A stretch of 20,388 nt of DNA from an uncultured Peptococcaceae bacterium. Its GTDB lineage: Bacteria > Bacillota > Peptococcia > Peptococcales > Peptococcaceae. The stretch covers positions 1 to 20,388 of the forward strand of contig CABUKW010000046.1 in NCBI GenBank assembly GCA_902492275.1, written 5' to 3'. The notes under the pieces were generated by a model. It ran no database searches. It saw only the letters and a program-made list of their open reading frames with translations, and was not told the DNA's origin. Of the stretch, positions 13,369-20,388 are shown one piece after another. Every line of letters begins with the position of its first letter. Position 1 is the stretch's first letter. A program made the position numbers and the translations under genes.

Positions 13369-15600
13369 ATGGCAAACGACATGGAAAGCAGAATCACCAT
13401 AAGCGGGGAAATTGATGCGGCGCTTGAACGGGCCATCAGAACTGCCGTTGAGCGATTAGAAAGCCTCAGCACGGAAACCTTACAAGCCGCAAGCGCTGCA
13501 GACCAGCTGGATATTGCCATTGGCGCTCAGGAACTGGAATTAAAAAATTTGAAAAGGCAATATGCTTCTTTGGTTTTGGAACAAGGCGAAGAAAGTGCCG
13601 AAGCCAGAGAATGCGCTGAACGGATTCGCAATTTATCAGGTGAATTACAGGAAAACAGAACCAGACTGAGAAATGCAGAACGAGCAGCGGATGAATTAGA
13701 TACTACGCTGGATCGGTTAGATGACGCTGCAAGACGGGCAGATGAAAGCTTTACTGTCTTTAAAGGCACGATGGCAAATCTGGCGTCATCTGCAATACAA
13801 TCTGCGGTTAGTGGTTTAGAAAACCTTGCGAAAGATACAATTCAGACAGGCATATCCTTTAGTTCTATGATGTCAGAAGTTGCGGCCATATCCGGCGCGA
13901 CCGGGGATGATTTGCAAAAACTGGAGAGTACAGCAAAAGAATATGGAAGCACGACTGTTTTTTCTGCATCAGAAGCAGCGGAAGCTTTAAAATATATGGC
14001 TTTGGCCGGATGGGACGTTGAGCAATCCACAGGAGCGCTTGGGGGTGTTTTGGACTTAGCGGCGGCCAGTGGTATGGATTTGGCAGCGGCTTCCGACATG
14101 GTGACAGATTATATGTCGGCTTTTAATATGGAAACCGATAAATCTGCATACTTTGCGGATATTTTGGCAAAAGCACAGAGTGCAAGCAATACATCGGCTG
14201 AACAATTAGGAGAAGCCTATAAAAACTGCGCTGCCAGTTTAAACGCAGCAGGACAGGATGTTGAAACGGTCACGTCGTTATTGGAAGGAATGGCAAATCA
14301 GGGCCGTAAAGGAAGCGAAGCTGGAACATCATTAAATGCCATGATGCGGGATTTAACAGCGAAAATGAAAAATGGAAAGGTTTCCATTGGGAAAACCGCT
14401 GTTTCTGTGATGGACGCAAGTGGGAATTTTAGAGACCTGACAGAAATTTTACAGGATGTAGAAAAGGCAACTGACGGTTTAGGCGATGCAGAACGGGCAG
14501 CGGCGCTGTCGAATGTCTTTACATCCGATTCCATTACGGGACTGAATCTGATTTTAAATGAAGGTATGGACAAGATTGCAGGGTATGAAGAAGCACTGCG
14601 TAATGCGGACGGAACGGCAAAAGCGATGTCTGAAACGATGAATGACAACTTGGAAGGTGATCTTAATAGTTTAGCTAGCGCATTCGAAGGTTTGCAATTG
14701 AAAATATTTGATGGATTAGAAGATCCTTTAAGAAAAGCGGTGCAGTTTGCAACGAATAAAGGAATTCCGGCTCTCAATTGGCTTGCCGATAATATGGATA
14801 TCGTAGCAATTGCAGCGACTGGCATCGGTGCTTCGGTGCTTGCCTTTAAGTGGACGTCTGTAATTGGAATGCTGGGAAATGTAAGCAGAGCTATAATAGG
14901 GCTAAATGCGGCTATGGCGGCAAATCCAATTGGAGCTGCGATTTTAGCAGTTACTGCATTAGTGGCGGCAGGCGTTTTATTATATAAAAATTGGGATACC
15001 GTGAAAGAGAAAGCGCTGCAGCTAGAAACCTATGTAAGCGAGAAGTGGGCTGCGTTAAAAACAAATGCGAAAAATGCTGCAGAAGAAGTAAAGCAAACTT
15101 TTACAGAGAATTTCAATCAATTGCTTTCTATTGTAGAAGCGCCGCTAAATAAGATTCAGACCTTGCTTTCCGGCATAGGAGATAAGTTTAACAGCATAAA
15201 AACAAAAGCAGAAAATGTGTTAAGCAAGGTAAGCGGAGGCAGTATCACAATTCCAACCTTTGCAAACGGCGGCTTTACCAATGGGATTTCCATTGCGGGG
15301 GAAGCTGGAACGGAGGCGGTTATTTCTTTCGATTCGGCATATCGGGATGAGAATATCGGTTATTGGGCCAAAGCTGGGGAAATGCTGGGAGTTGCAGTGG
15401 ATAGCGGTGAGACACTGTCAAATAGCACCATATCAAATAGTGTCAATATAGATGGTATCACCTTTGCGCCACAAATAACTGTTACAGGAAATGCAGATAA
15501 ACAAGATATTATGGCAGCCATTGAAGCAGAGTTCCCTGAATTTACAGACCTGCTGGAGCGTTGGTTTAGCGAAAGGGGGCTTTTTGCCTATGTCAATTAA
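13369..15600 (+). CDS. tail tape measure protein
   Basis: A 743-residue protein; ATG 13369 after AAGGTGA (13358-13364). Residues about 10-125 are charged coiled coil. Residues about 160-470 are a TP901-type tape measure core: EVAAISGATGDDLQKLESTA, EYGSTTVFSASEAAEALKYM, and GMANQGRKGSEAGTSLNAMM. A hydrophobic stretch with two or three membrane-like segments spans about 475-542 (including NPIGAAILAVTALVAAGVLL), and the C-terminal part has FANGGFTNGISIAGEAGTEA. It sets tail length and probably forms the inner-membrane channel on DNA injection. At about 0.15 nm per residue the tail would be near 110 nm. Confidence 0.93.
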   Translation: MANDMESRITISGEIDAALERAIRTAVERLESLSTETLQAASAADQLDIAIGAQELELKNLKRQYASLVLEQGEESAEARECAERIRNLSGELQENRTRLRNAERAADELDTTLDRLDDAARRADESFTVFKGTMANLASSAIQSAVSGLENLAKDTIQTGISFSSMMSEVAAISGATGDDLQKLESTAKEYGSTTVFSASEAAEALKYMALAGWDVEQSTGALGGVLDLAAASGMDLAAASDMVTDYMSAFNMETDKSAYFADILAKAQSASNTSAEQLGEAYKNCAASLNAAGQDVETVTSLLEGMANQGRKGSEAGTSLNAMMRDLTAKMKNGKVSIGKTAVSVMDASGNFRDLTEILQDVEKATDGLGDAERAAALSNVFTSDSITGLNLILNEGMDKIAGYEEALRNADGTAKAMSETMNDNLEGDLNSLASAFEGLQLKIFDGLEDPLRKAVQFATNKGIPALNWLADNMDIVAIAATGIGASVLAFKWTSVIGMLGNVSRAIIGLNAAMAANPIGAAILAVTALVAAGVLLYKNWDTVKEKALQLETYVSEKWAALKTNAKNAAEEVKQTFTENFNQLLSIVEAPLNKIQTLLSGIGDKFNSIKTKAENVLSKVSGGSITIPTFANGGFTNGISIAGEAGTEAVISFDSAYRDENIGYWAKAGEMLGVAVDSGETLSNSTISNSVNIDGITFAPQITVTGNADKQDIMAAIEAEFPEFTDLLERWFSERGLFAYVN

Positions 15601-15820
15601 TATCACAGGATATACAGAATATTTGACAGCCCAGGGGGATACGTTTGATTTACTGGCGCTTAGAAATTACGGAGAGGAACAGTTATCCAGTGTAATTATT
15701 GAAGAGAATCCAGATTATGCGGACGTGTTAATTTTTGAGCAGGGTATCATACTGCAAATTCCCATCATTGAAAATGCAGAGACGCCGGAAACACTGCCGC
15801 CATGGAGGCGTTTGGCATGA
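15590..15820 (+). CDS. gpX-like LysM-type tail protein
   Basis: A 76-residue protein; ATG 15590 overlaps the tape measure end by 11 bases and is preceded by GAAAGGGGG. It starts MSINITGYTEYLTAQGDTFD, then LLALRNYGEE, VIIEENPDYADVLIFEQGII, and LQIP. This is the single LysM-like fold of P2 gpX and its relatives. These link the tape measure or tube end to the baseplate hub. Its stop overlaps the next start (ATGA), so translation is coupled. Confidence 0.85.
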   Translation: MSINITGYTEYLTAQGDTFDLLALRNYGEEQLSSVIIEENPDYADVLIFEQGIILQIPIIENAETPETLPPWRRLA

Positions 15821-16737
15821 TTCAAGTAAATTTTGAAGGCCAGGATATCACAGAAAATATTTCTATTAATGCCTGTTATCATGATATGTATGCGGAAAAA
15901 CAAAGCGATACTTTGTTCATTCGTTTCAACGATACCGATAATCTATGGGATAAGTGGCAGCCAAAAGTCGGAGATGAGATTACCGTAAATTATGGCAGTA
16001 TTGGAACCGGCAAAATGTATGTATATGATGCATTGCCCACCAATGGACTTTATGAATTAAGGGCAGCTTCTGCACCGCCTTCGGTGCGTGAAGTGAAGAA
16101 TAAAGCTTGGCAACAAATTAGCCTTTTAAAAATGGGTGCGGAAATAGCTGAAAATCACGGTCTTAGTTTTATCAGTTATGGTGTGGAGGATTATTTATAT
16201 CCATATATTTTACAGGAAAATACAACCGATTTTTATTTTTTACAAAAGCGCTGCGAACTGGAAGGCTGCGCTTTTTTGGTATATGACAACAAGTTGGTAC
16301 TTTATTCTGAGCCTTATATGGAAAACCAGGAACCAATAGAAACGCTTCCGATTGGTCTTGATGATGATTACCGTTACCAAAATGATACAGCAAGGCTCTA
16401 TGGCTCCTGCACCATTGAACGGGGAAGCTATCAGGGTAGTTTTGACGGAGAAAACGGCATGGCAAGGGTTTACACGCCGGATGAAAAAATTATGGTTGGC
16501 AGTGCTGCGGAAGCGGAACGTTTTGCCCAAAATTTGTTGCGCAGCAAAAATAAAAACGTGAAGAGCGGTTATTTTCTTGGGCGTATCCTGCCGGGATATG
16601 CAGCAGCCAGTGTATTAAAACTGCAAAATGAGCGTGTGCCTTCCTGGGATGGCAATATATTTCTGACCCATGTTCGGAACGATTATGCTAAGGGCAGAGC
16701 AAAATTATTTTTCCGCAAACCATTGGAGGGATATTGA
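15817..16737 (+). CDS. baseplate hub protein, gpD (late control D) family
   Basis: A 306-residue protein. I use ATG 15817 because GGAGG (15804-15808) lies 8 bases upstream and the ATG at 15802 overlaps this site. It has the gpD/gp27-like order: an N-terminal beta domain with SDTLFIRFNDTDNLWDKWQP followed by KVGDEITVNY, a middle WQQISLLKMGAEIAENHGLS followed by a YFLQKRCELEGCAF segment, and a C-terminal domain with AERFAQNLLRSKNKNVKSGY. P2 gpD and T4 gp27 form the trimeric hub joining tube and spike. Despite the family name it is structural. It lies between gpX and gpV, as in other P2/Mu-type tails. Confidence 0.85.
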   Translation: MIQVNFEGQDITENISINACYHDMYAEKQSDTLFIRFNDTDNLWDKWQPKVGDEITVNYGSIGTGKMYVYDALPTNGLYELRAASAPPSVREVKNKAWQQISLLKMGAEIAENHGLSFISYGVEDYLYPYILQENTTDFYFLQKRCELEGCAFLVYDNKLVLYSEPYMENQEPIETLPIGLDDDYRYQNDTARLYGSCTIERGSYQGSFDGENGMARVYTPDEKIMVGSAAEAERFAQNLLRSKNKNVKSGYFLGRILPGYAAASVLKLQNERVPSWDGNIFLTHVRNDYAKGRAKLFFRKPLEGY

Positions 16738-17090
16738 TGGTAAGGAAAGGAAAAATCTCATCTGTGAGCGGAGACGGTAAAACTGCTGTAGTCATTTTAG
16801 GCAATGCACAAAATTCTGTAACGCCGCCGCTTACAGTGCCATTTTTTTTAATTGATTGCCTGGCAGTGGATATGCCGGTGGCCTATGCTGATTTTGAGGA
16901 CGGTACCGGAATTATTTTGGCCAGACTTGATGGAGAGTGGAACCACACGCTCTATGAACAAGTAAAAATTGAAGGCACGGCAGAAGTAACAGGATTTATA
17001 AAAGCAGCTGATTTGGTTACCGAAAGTGTCGCAAGCTATAACAGCCACACGCATTCAGAAACAGGCTCCGTGACGGGTGCGCCGAGATAA
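16737..17090 (+). CDS. baseplate spike protein, gpV-like, with HxH tip motif
   Basis: A 117-residue protein; ATG 16737 after GGAGGG (16725-16730), overlapping the hub stop. Residues 1-70 are an OB-fold-like beta barrel (GKISSVSGDGKTAVVIL, PFFLIDCLAVDMPVAYADFE, then GTGIILARLDGEWN). A short beta region follows, and the C-terminus reads SYNSHTHSETGSVTGAPR (100-117). H104 and H106 form the HxH motif that binds an iron ion at the tip of P2 gpV and related spikes. The spike is short, lacking a long beta helix. It pierces the outer layer of the target cell. Confidence 0.8.
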   Translation: MVRKGKISSVSGDGKTAVVILGNAQNSVTPPLTVPFFLIDCLAVDMPVAYADFEDGTGIILARLDGEWNHTLYEQVKIEGTAEVTGFIKAADLVTESVASYNSHTHSETGSVTGAPR

Positions 17091-17103
17091 GGAGATGTGA
17101 TAT

Positions 17104-17586
17104 ATGGGAATCATGGCAAAATGGGGGCCAATGACCTTTGAGATTACGCCACAAAAAATAACGTCGCTAACTGGCTTTAAAACATCCTTTAAATTAAAGG
17201 CTGACGCGAATAACGATACCAGCGGTACACCGCCCACTAACACAAGAGGCAGAGAACTAGAGACTGTGCAATTTAACGTAAAATATGTGCAGGCCGCAGG
17301 GGTAACGCCGCGCTCACAGATGGGCACATGGCGCAGCTTGATTGGGAAGGTATATGTTTTATACATAGGAGGCAAAGCCTGGGGGGCAGCTAATTTCCAA
17401 CTGGAAGCGGTTGATCTGACAAATGTTGTATGGGATGGTAAAGGGAATATGCTGGAAGTTGAGGCTACAATCACGCTGACTGAATATGAAAAATCTACAG
17501 GTAAGAAAAAAACTACAACAGTCAGTAAACAAGCGGCGCTATCGGCAAAGCCAAGTAGTGAACAAAAAGCACAAAAGGCTCCATAA
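17104..17586 (+). CDS. gpU-like tail protein
   Basis: A 160-residue protein; ATG 17104 after AAGGAG (17089-17094), with a second ATG at 17113 possible. It has WGPMTFEITPQKI at the start, then RGRELETVQFNVKYVQAAGV, MGTWRSLIGKVYVLYIGGKA, and NMLEVEATITLTEYE. This is the spacing of the P2 GpU-type tail family (WG.xxFE, a central beta region, GK.Y.LYIGGK, TL.EY). The last 30 residues are a Lys/Ser/Gln-rich unstructured tail not typical of P2 gpU. It sits between spike and gpW/gp25 rather than beside the tape measure. The family call is moderate. Confidence 0.6.
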   Translation: MGIMAKWGPMTFEITPQKITSLTGFKTSFKLKADANNDTSGTPPTNTRGRELETVQFNVKYVQAAGVTPRSQMGTWRSLIGKVYVLYIGGKAWGAANFQLEAVDLTNVVWDGKGNMLEVEATITLTEYEKSTGKKKTTTVSKQAALSAKPSSEQKAQKAP

Positions 17587-17598
17587 GGAGGTAGTCTC

Positions 17599-17871
17599 AT
17601 GTTGGCAAAAGGAAATGGTACGCCAATTCAATGCGTACAAAACTTGTTATCTATCATCCGGGGCGAAGTGCCTTTTGAGCGTGTAAAAGGTCTTGATGCA
17701 AGGCTAATAGACCAATCGCATATAGAGGCTAAAGATAGTCTGATAGAAGACGCAAAATGGCTGATAGCCACATATGAGCCGCGCGTTAATGCAGAGGATA
17801 TCATGATTGTTGCTACAGAATCAGAGGGTGGAGATTTTGAGCTGAACGTCCATATTCAAAATACAGAATGA
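17599..17871 (+). CDS. baseplate wedge protein, gpW/gp25-like
   Basis: A 90-residue protein; AAGGAGG (17585-17591) and ATG 17599. It contains NLLSIIRGEVPFERVKGLDA followed by RLID, then LIEDAKWLIATYEPRV and a terminal beta strand FELNVHIQ. The YEPRV motif in the middle to late part is characteristic of the gp25/P2 gpW family. It nucleates the sheath at the baseplate. It lies just before gpJ, the usual order. Confidence 0.88.
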   Translation: MLAKGNGTPIQCVQNLLSIIRGEVPFERVKGLDARLIDQSHIEAKDSLIEDAKWLIATYEPRVNAEDIMIVATESEGGDFELNVHIQNTE

Positions 17872-17881
17872 GAGGGGCACT

Positions 17882-19018
17882 ATGGCAGAAGAACTGAATT
17901 TTTTAAAAACTGACGCGAAAGAGATTTATAACGATGTCATAACCGGCTTGATGGATTCTGTGAATGAACCGCTCTATCCGGGAGATGAACGGCGCATTTT
18001 TGGAGAAGCATTAGCCTATGTTTTAACGGCTGTCTACAATGACCTGAACGATGCGGCAAAACAAAAAATGCTGCGTTATGCCAGGGGAAATGTGTTGGAC
18101 GCTTTAGGCGAGCGGGTGAACACAACGAGGGCTCTGCCAGCGGCAGCAAGCGATACTTTCCGTTTTTTCATATCCGAAACAAATCATAATAACATTATTA
18201 TCCCGGCAGGCACCCGTATTACACCAGATGGCTCTGTTTACTTTGCAACAAAAAAGATTGCAGTGCTGCAAAGCGGAGATTTGTTTGTGGATGTAGAAGC
18301 CGAGTGTATGATAGCGGGCAGTAATTACAATAACCTCGCAGCTGGAAGCGTCAGTACATTGGTAGATCTCATTCCTTATATCTCCAGTGTTGCAAATTTA
18401 AACGGTACCAGCGGTGGAGATGATGGAGAACCGTACACGACAGAAGGTGATAATCACTACAGAGAGAGAATCAGGCTAGCGCCGGCGGCCTTTTCTGTAG
18501 CGGGGCCAGAATCGGCTTATCGTTATTTTGCCTTGTCTGCCGATCCGGAGATTTCTGATGTATATATTGAAAATCCAGAAGGGAATTATATCAACATCTA
18601 TGCGCTTATGGCAAATGGAGAAATTCCATCAGACGAAGTATTACAGAAAATATATGCGAAACTATCTGCGGATGATGTACGGCCTATGTGTGATGTCGTC
18701 AGTGTATTTGCTCCAACTCAAGTAGAGTATGATATTGAAATTAAATATTATTGTACCATTGAAAATGAAAGTGATGCGGTGACCTTGATAGAAGCTGAGG
18801 GCGGGGCCATTGACCAATATCATGCATGGCAAACAAAAGCGTTAGGCAGGGATATCAACCCTGATCAGCTGCGCCGCTACATTTTCTCTGCTGTAGACGG
18901 AAATATTCCAGTGCTGCGGGTAGATGTGGCAGCGCCTGTGCTTACCACATTAAGCAAAAAACAGGTGGCAAGGTTTTCTGGTAATCTAACCGTCACACAT
19001 GAAGTGACGGAGGAATAA
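17882..19018 (+). CDS. baseplate protein gpJ-like
   Basis: A 378-residue protein; GAGAGGGG ahead of ATG 17882. The N-terminal part has GDERRIFGEALAYVLTAVYN and MLRYARGNVLDALGERVNTT, followed by FRFFISETNHNNIIIPAGTR, VYFATKKI and GSNYNNLAAGSVSTLVDLIP. The middle has TSGGDDGEPYTTEGDNHYRE followed by RIRLAPAAFSVAGPESAYRY, which is the J-domain core. It forms the baseplate wedge and mediates fibre attachment. It has the P2 gpJ/Mu gp47 family layout and is somewhat longer than P2 gpJ (302 residues). Confidence 0.92.
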   Translation: MAEELNFLKTDAKEIYNDVITGLMDSVNEPLYPGDERRIFGEALAYVLTAVYNDLNDAAKQKMLRYARGNVLDALGERVNTTRALPAAASDTFRFFISETNHNNIIIPAGTRITPDGSVYFATKKIAVLQSGDLFVDVEAECMIAGSNYNNLAAGSVSTLVDLIPYISSVANLNGTSGGDDGEPYTTEGDNHYRERIRLAPAAFSVAGPESAYRYFALSADPEISDVYIENPEGNYINIYALMANGEIPSDEVLQKIYAKLSADDVRPMCDVVSVFAPTQVEYDIEIKYYCTIENESDAVTLIEAEGGAIDQYHAWQTKALGRDINPDQLRRYIFSAVDGNIPVLRVDVAAPVLTTLSKKQVARFSGNLTVTHEVTEE

Positions 19019-19022
19019 TTTT

Positions 19023-19700
19023 ATGAAACTATATGATATTGAATTTGTAAAATTACTGCCTACCTTTATGCGCGATGACTTAACGGTAAAAGGCTTATCA
19101 TTAGGAACGGAAGAAGTCATAAAGGCATTTGCCGCCGCAGAAAAAACAATGACAGTTTGGAATCATATTGACAGCATGACAGAAGCCGAACTGGATGAAC
19201 TAGCTTGGGAATTAAATATTCTATGGTACAACAAAGCCGCTAGTCTTGAAGTAAAGCGGGAAATCGTCCTAAACAGTGATAAAGTGTATCAGAAATTGGG
19301 GACAAAATGGGCAGTTGAGAATGTGATAACGACTTATTTTGGAGAAGGGCATATTTTTGAATGGTTTGAGTATGATGGCCAGCCAGGGCATTTCAAAATT
19401 TTAAGTGCCAATCCAACGATTACAAATGAAAAATTGTCTGAATTTTTAAATATTTTGCAAAAGGTGAAACGGGCCAGCGCCATTCTGGATGGAATCTTAA
19501 TTACGTTAACTGGACAAATGTGGCTTCATACAGGGGTAGGATACCATGAAGCTTCTATTCAACAAATTTGGTTGGGCGGGGCATGGAAAAAGGGATTGAA
19601 TGGCAAAGCTCGGCTTTTTGCAGGATTGGGCTACTATGAATTTTCTGCCGAGCAGGTTCCGCTTGGCGAAGTACGGTGGAAAGGAGGCGATCTATTTTGA
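19023..19700 (+). CDS. tail protein gpI-like with C-terminal repeats
   Basis: A 225-residue protein; GGAGGA (19009-19014) and ATG 19023. The N-terminal 150 residues are the gpI domain: LLPTFMRDDLTVKGLSLG, then ELDELAWELNILWYNKAASL followed by EVKREIV and a KLGTKWAVENVI segment. It is longer than P2 gpI (176 residues); the last 60 residues hold two similar 15-residue units, GVGYHEASIQQIWLG (171-185) and GLGYYEFSAEQVPLG (201-215). The gpI protein connects baseplate wedges to tail fibres, and the extra unit may adapt the fibre socket. It overlaps the next start. Confidence 0.85.
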   Translation: MKLYDIEFVKLLPTFMRDDLTVKGLSLGTEEVIKAFAAAEKTMTVWNHIDSMTEAELDELAWELNILWYNKAASLEVKREIVLNSDKVYQKLGTKWAVENVITTYFGEGHIFEWFEYDGQPGHFKILSANPTITNEKLSEFLNILQKVKRASAILDGILITLTGQMWLHTGVGYHEASIQQIWLGGAWKKGLNGKARLFAGLGYYEFSAEQVPLGEVRWKGGDLF

Positions 19701-20388
19701 GTGCATTTTATGACAATGATATAACCGATGATGGGTTATCTCTTCTGGCAGAAATAGAACTGGGCGCTGTATTCGTTCCAACTCGCGTTGTGATGGGCTC
19801 TGGATTTATGCCGGAGGGGAAAACGGCACGGACCATGACCGAGGTAAGTGTCCCGGTATGTTCCATGGCGGTAACAAGGAAAAGCCAAAATCCAGATGGC
19901 AGCGTTGTGTTTGGCGCTAATTTTAGCAACAAAGACACTACAGAAGCGTTTTACTATAGAGAGCTGGGGCTTTATGCGAAATGCATCCGACCGGATGGGA
20001 CAAGTACAGAAGAAATACTTTATTCCTACGGGAACGCGCACCAAAATGCCGAACTAATACCGGCTTACGAAACAAATACACTTTTGGAACGGCGGCTGGA
20101 TTTAATTACCTACATCGGAAACGATGCCAATGTAAAACTGGCGCTGTCCAGCGGCCTTACTGTAGACCTGGAAACCTATGAAAAAGAAATAATGGAATTG
20201 CGGCAGACATTGCAGACTATAACAGATTTATATGCATTAAAAGCAGAAGTAGGTAATTTGGCAGAGCTGGCTACAACTGCGAAAGAAAGTCTTGTGGCAG
20301 CAATTAATGAATTAAAACAGACTGCCGCTGACATAGGCTATTTCTTCGGTGACGACGGAACAAAGTACCGCTGGGGCAAAAATGATAT
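19697..20388 (+). CDS. tail fibre protein gpH-like, N-terminal part (runs off window)
   Basis: An open frame from TTG 19697 to the window end, 230 codons. AAGGAGG (19681-19687) lies 9 bases upstream and supports the TTG start, which overlaps the gpI stop. The first about 140 residues are the phage tail fibre N-terminal (collar) domain: YDNDITDDGLSLLAEIELGA, VFVPTRVVMGSGFMPEG, and YYRELGLYAKCIRPDGT. They are followed by a coiled coil with TTAKESLVAAINELKQTAAD, a repeat type frequent in fibres. The receptor-binding end is not in the window. Confidence 0.85.
   Translation, partial: MSAFYDNDITDDGLSLLAEIELGAVFVPTRVVMGSGFMPEGKTARTMTEVSVPVCSMAVTRKSQNPDGSVVFGANFSNKDTTEAFYYRELGLYAKCIRPDGTSTEEILYSYGNAHQNAELIPAYETNTLLERRLDLITYIGNDANVKLALSSGLTVDLETYEKEIMELRQTLQTITDLYALKAEVGNLAELATTAKESLVAAINELKQTAADIGYFFGDDGTKYRWGKND

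Noticed and set aside
14298..14825. Minus-strand open frame (175 codons) inside the tape measure gene
   Set aside because: Ser/Ala/Phe-rich antisense product typical of a shadow of an Ala/Glu-rich coding strand; no promoter or ribosome site.
17055..17600. Long minus-strand open frame (181 codons) opposite the gpU-like gene
   Set aside because: It lies wholly opposite a well-supported gene, has no ribosome site I can see, and its translation looks like reverse-complement composition and matches no known protein.
1..20388. tRNA genes, CRISPR arrays, insertion sequences, integrase or att sites
   Set aside because: Looked for cloverleaf-like segments, regularly spaced repeats, transposase-like motifs and recombinase motifs; none could be supported.

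Overview
The window is about 20 kb of a temperate-type phage or prophage, all genes on the + strand. It covers the late structural operon from just before the late regulator to partway into a tail fibre gene. Strong AGGAGG-type ribosome sites, frequent TTG/GTG starts, moderate GC and family resemblances suggest a low-to-mid-GC Bacillota host, plausibly an anaerobic Clostridia-like or related gut bacterium. The species cannot be named from the sequence, and no integrase, att site, lysis gene or host gene is visible, so prophage status is inferred.

Region 1 (1-2449): the tail of a tiny cysteine-containing protein; an ArpU/RinA-like late transcription regulator; an unusual promoter-like site with tandem TGTCCC repeats; a self-contained accessory cassette (hairpin, near-consensus promoter, two-TM membrane protein gene, strong terminator); a gene resembling lambda minor tail protein Z; and a 195-base non-coding gap that is the natural place for cos or pac.

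Region 2 (2450-10163): a lambda-type head module in lambda order. It holds Nu1-like small terminase, GpA-type large terminase, gpW-like joiner, portal B, ClpP-like protease C with a nested Nu3-like scaffold, decoration protein D, major capsid E, an FI-position protein with a SAP/HeH-like end, and FII-like attachment protein.

Region 3 (10164-20388): after a perfect 9-bp hairpin comes a contractile P2/Mu-type tail and baseplate module. It holds a neck or tail-terminator candidate, sheath, tube, tail assembly chaperone with a convincing -1 frameshift site, tape measure, gpX (LysM-like), gpD hub, gpV spike with an HxH tip, gpU-like protein, gpW/gp25, gpJ, gpI and the start of a gpH-type fibre.

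The virion is therefore predicted to be a myovirus with a lambda-like head on a P2-like tail. Most genes overlap or abut and look translationally coupled. No wholly new defence or mobile system was identified. The best leads are the accessory membrane-protein cassette, the late-promoter architecture (including two hairpins that late transcripts may have to cross), the complete frameshift signal in the chaperone gene, the in-frame scaffold start, and two intergenic hairpins at module boundaries.
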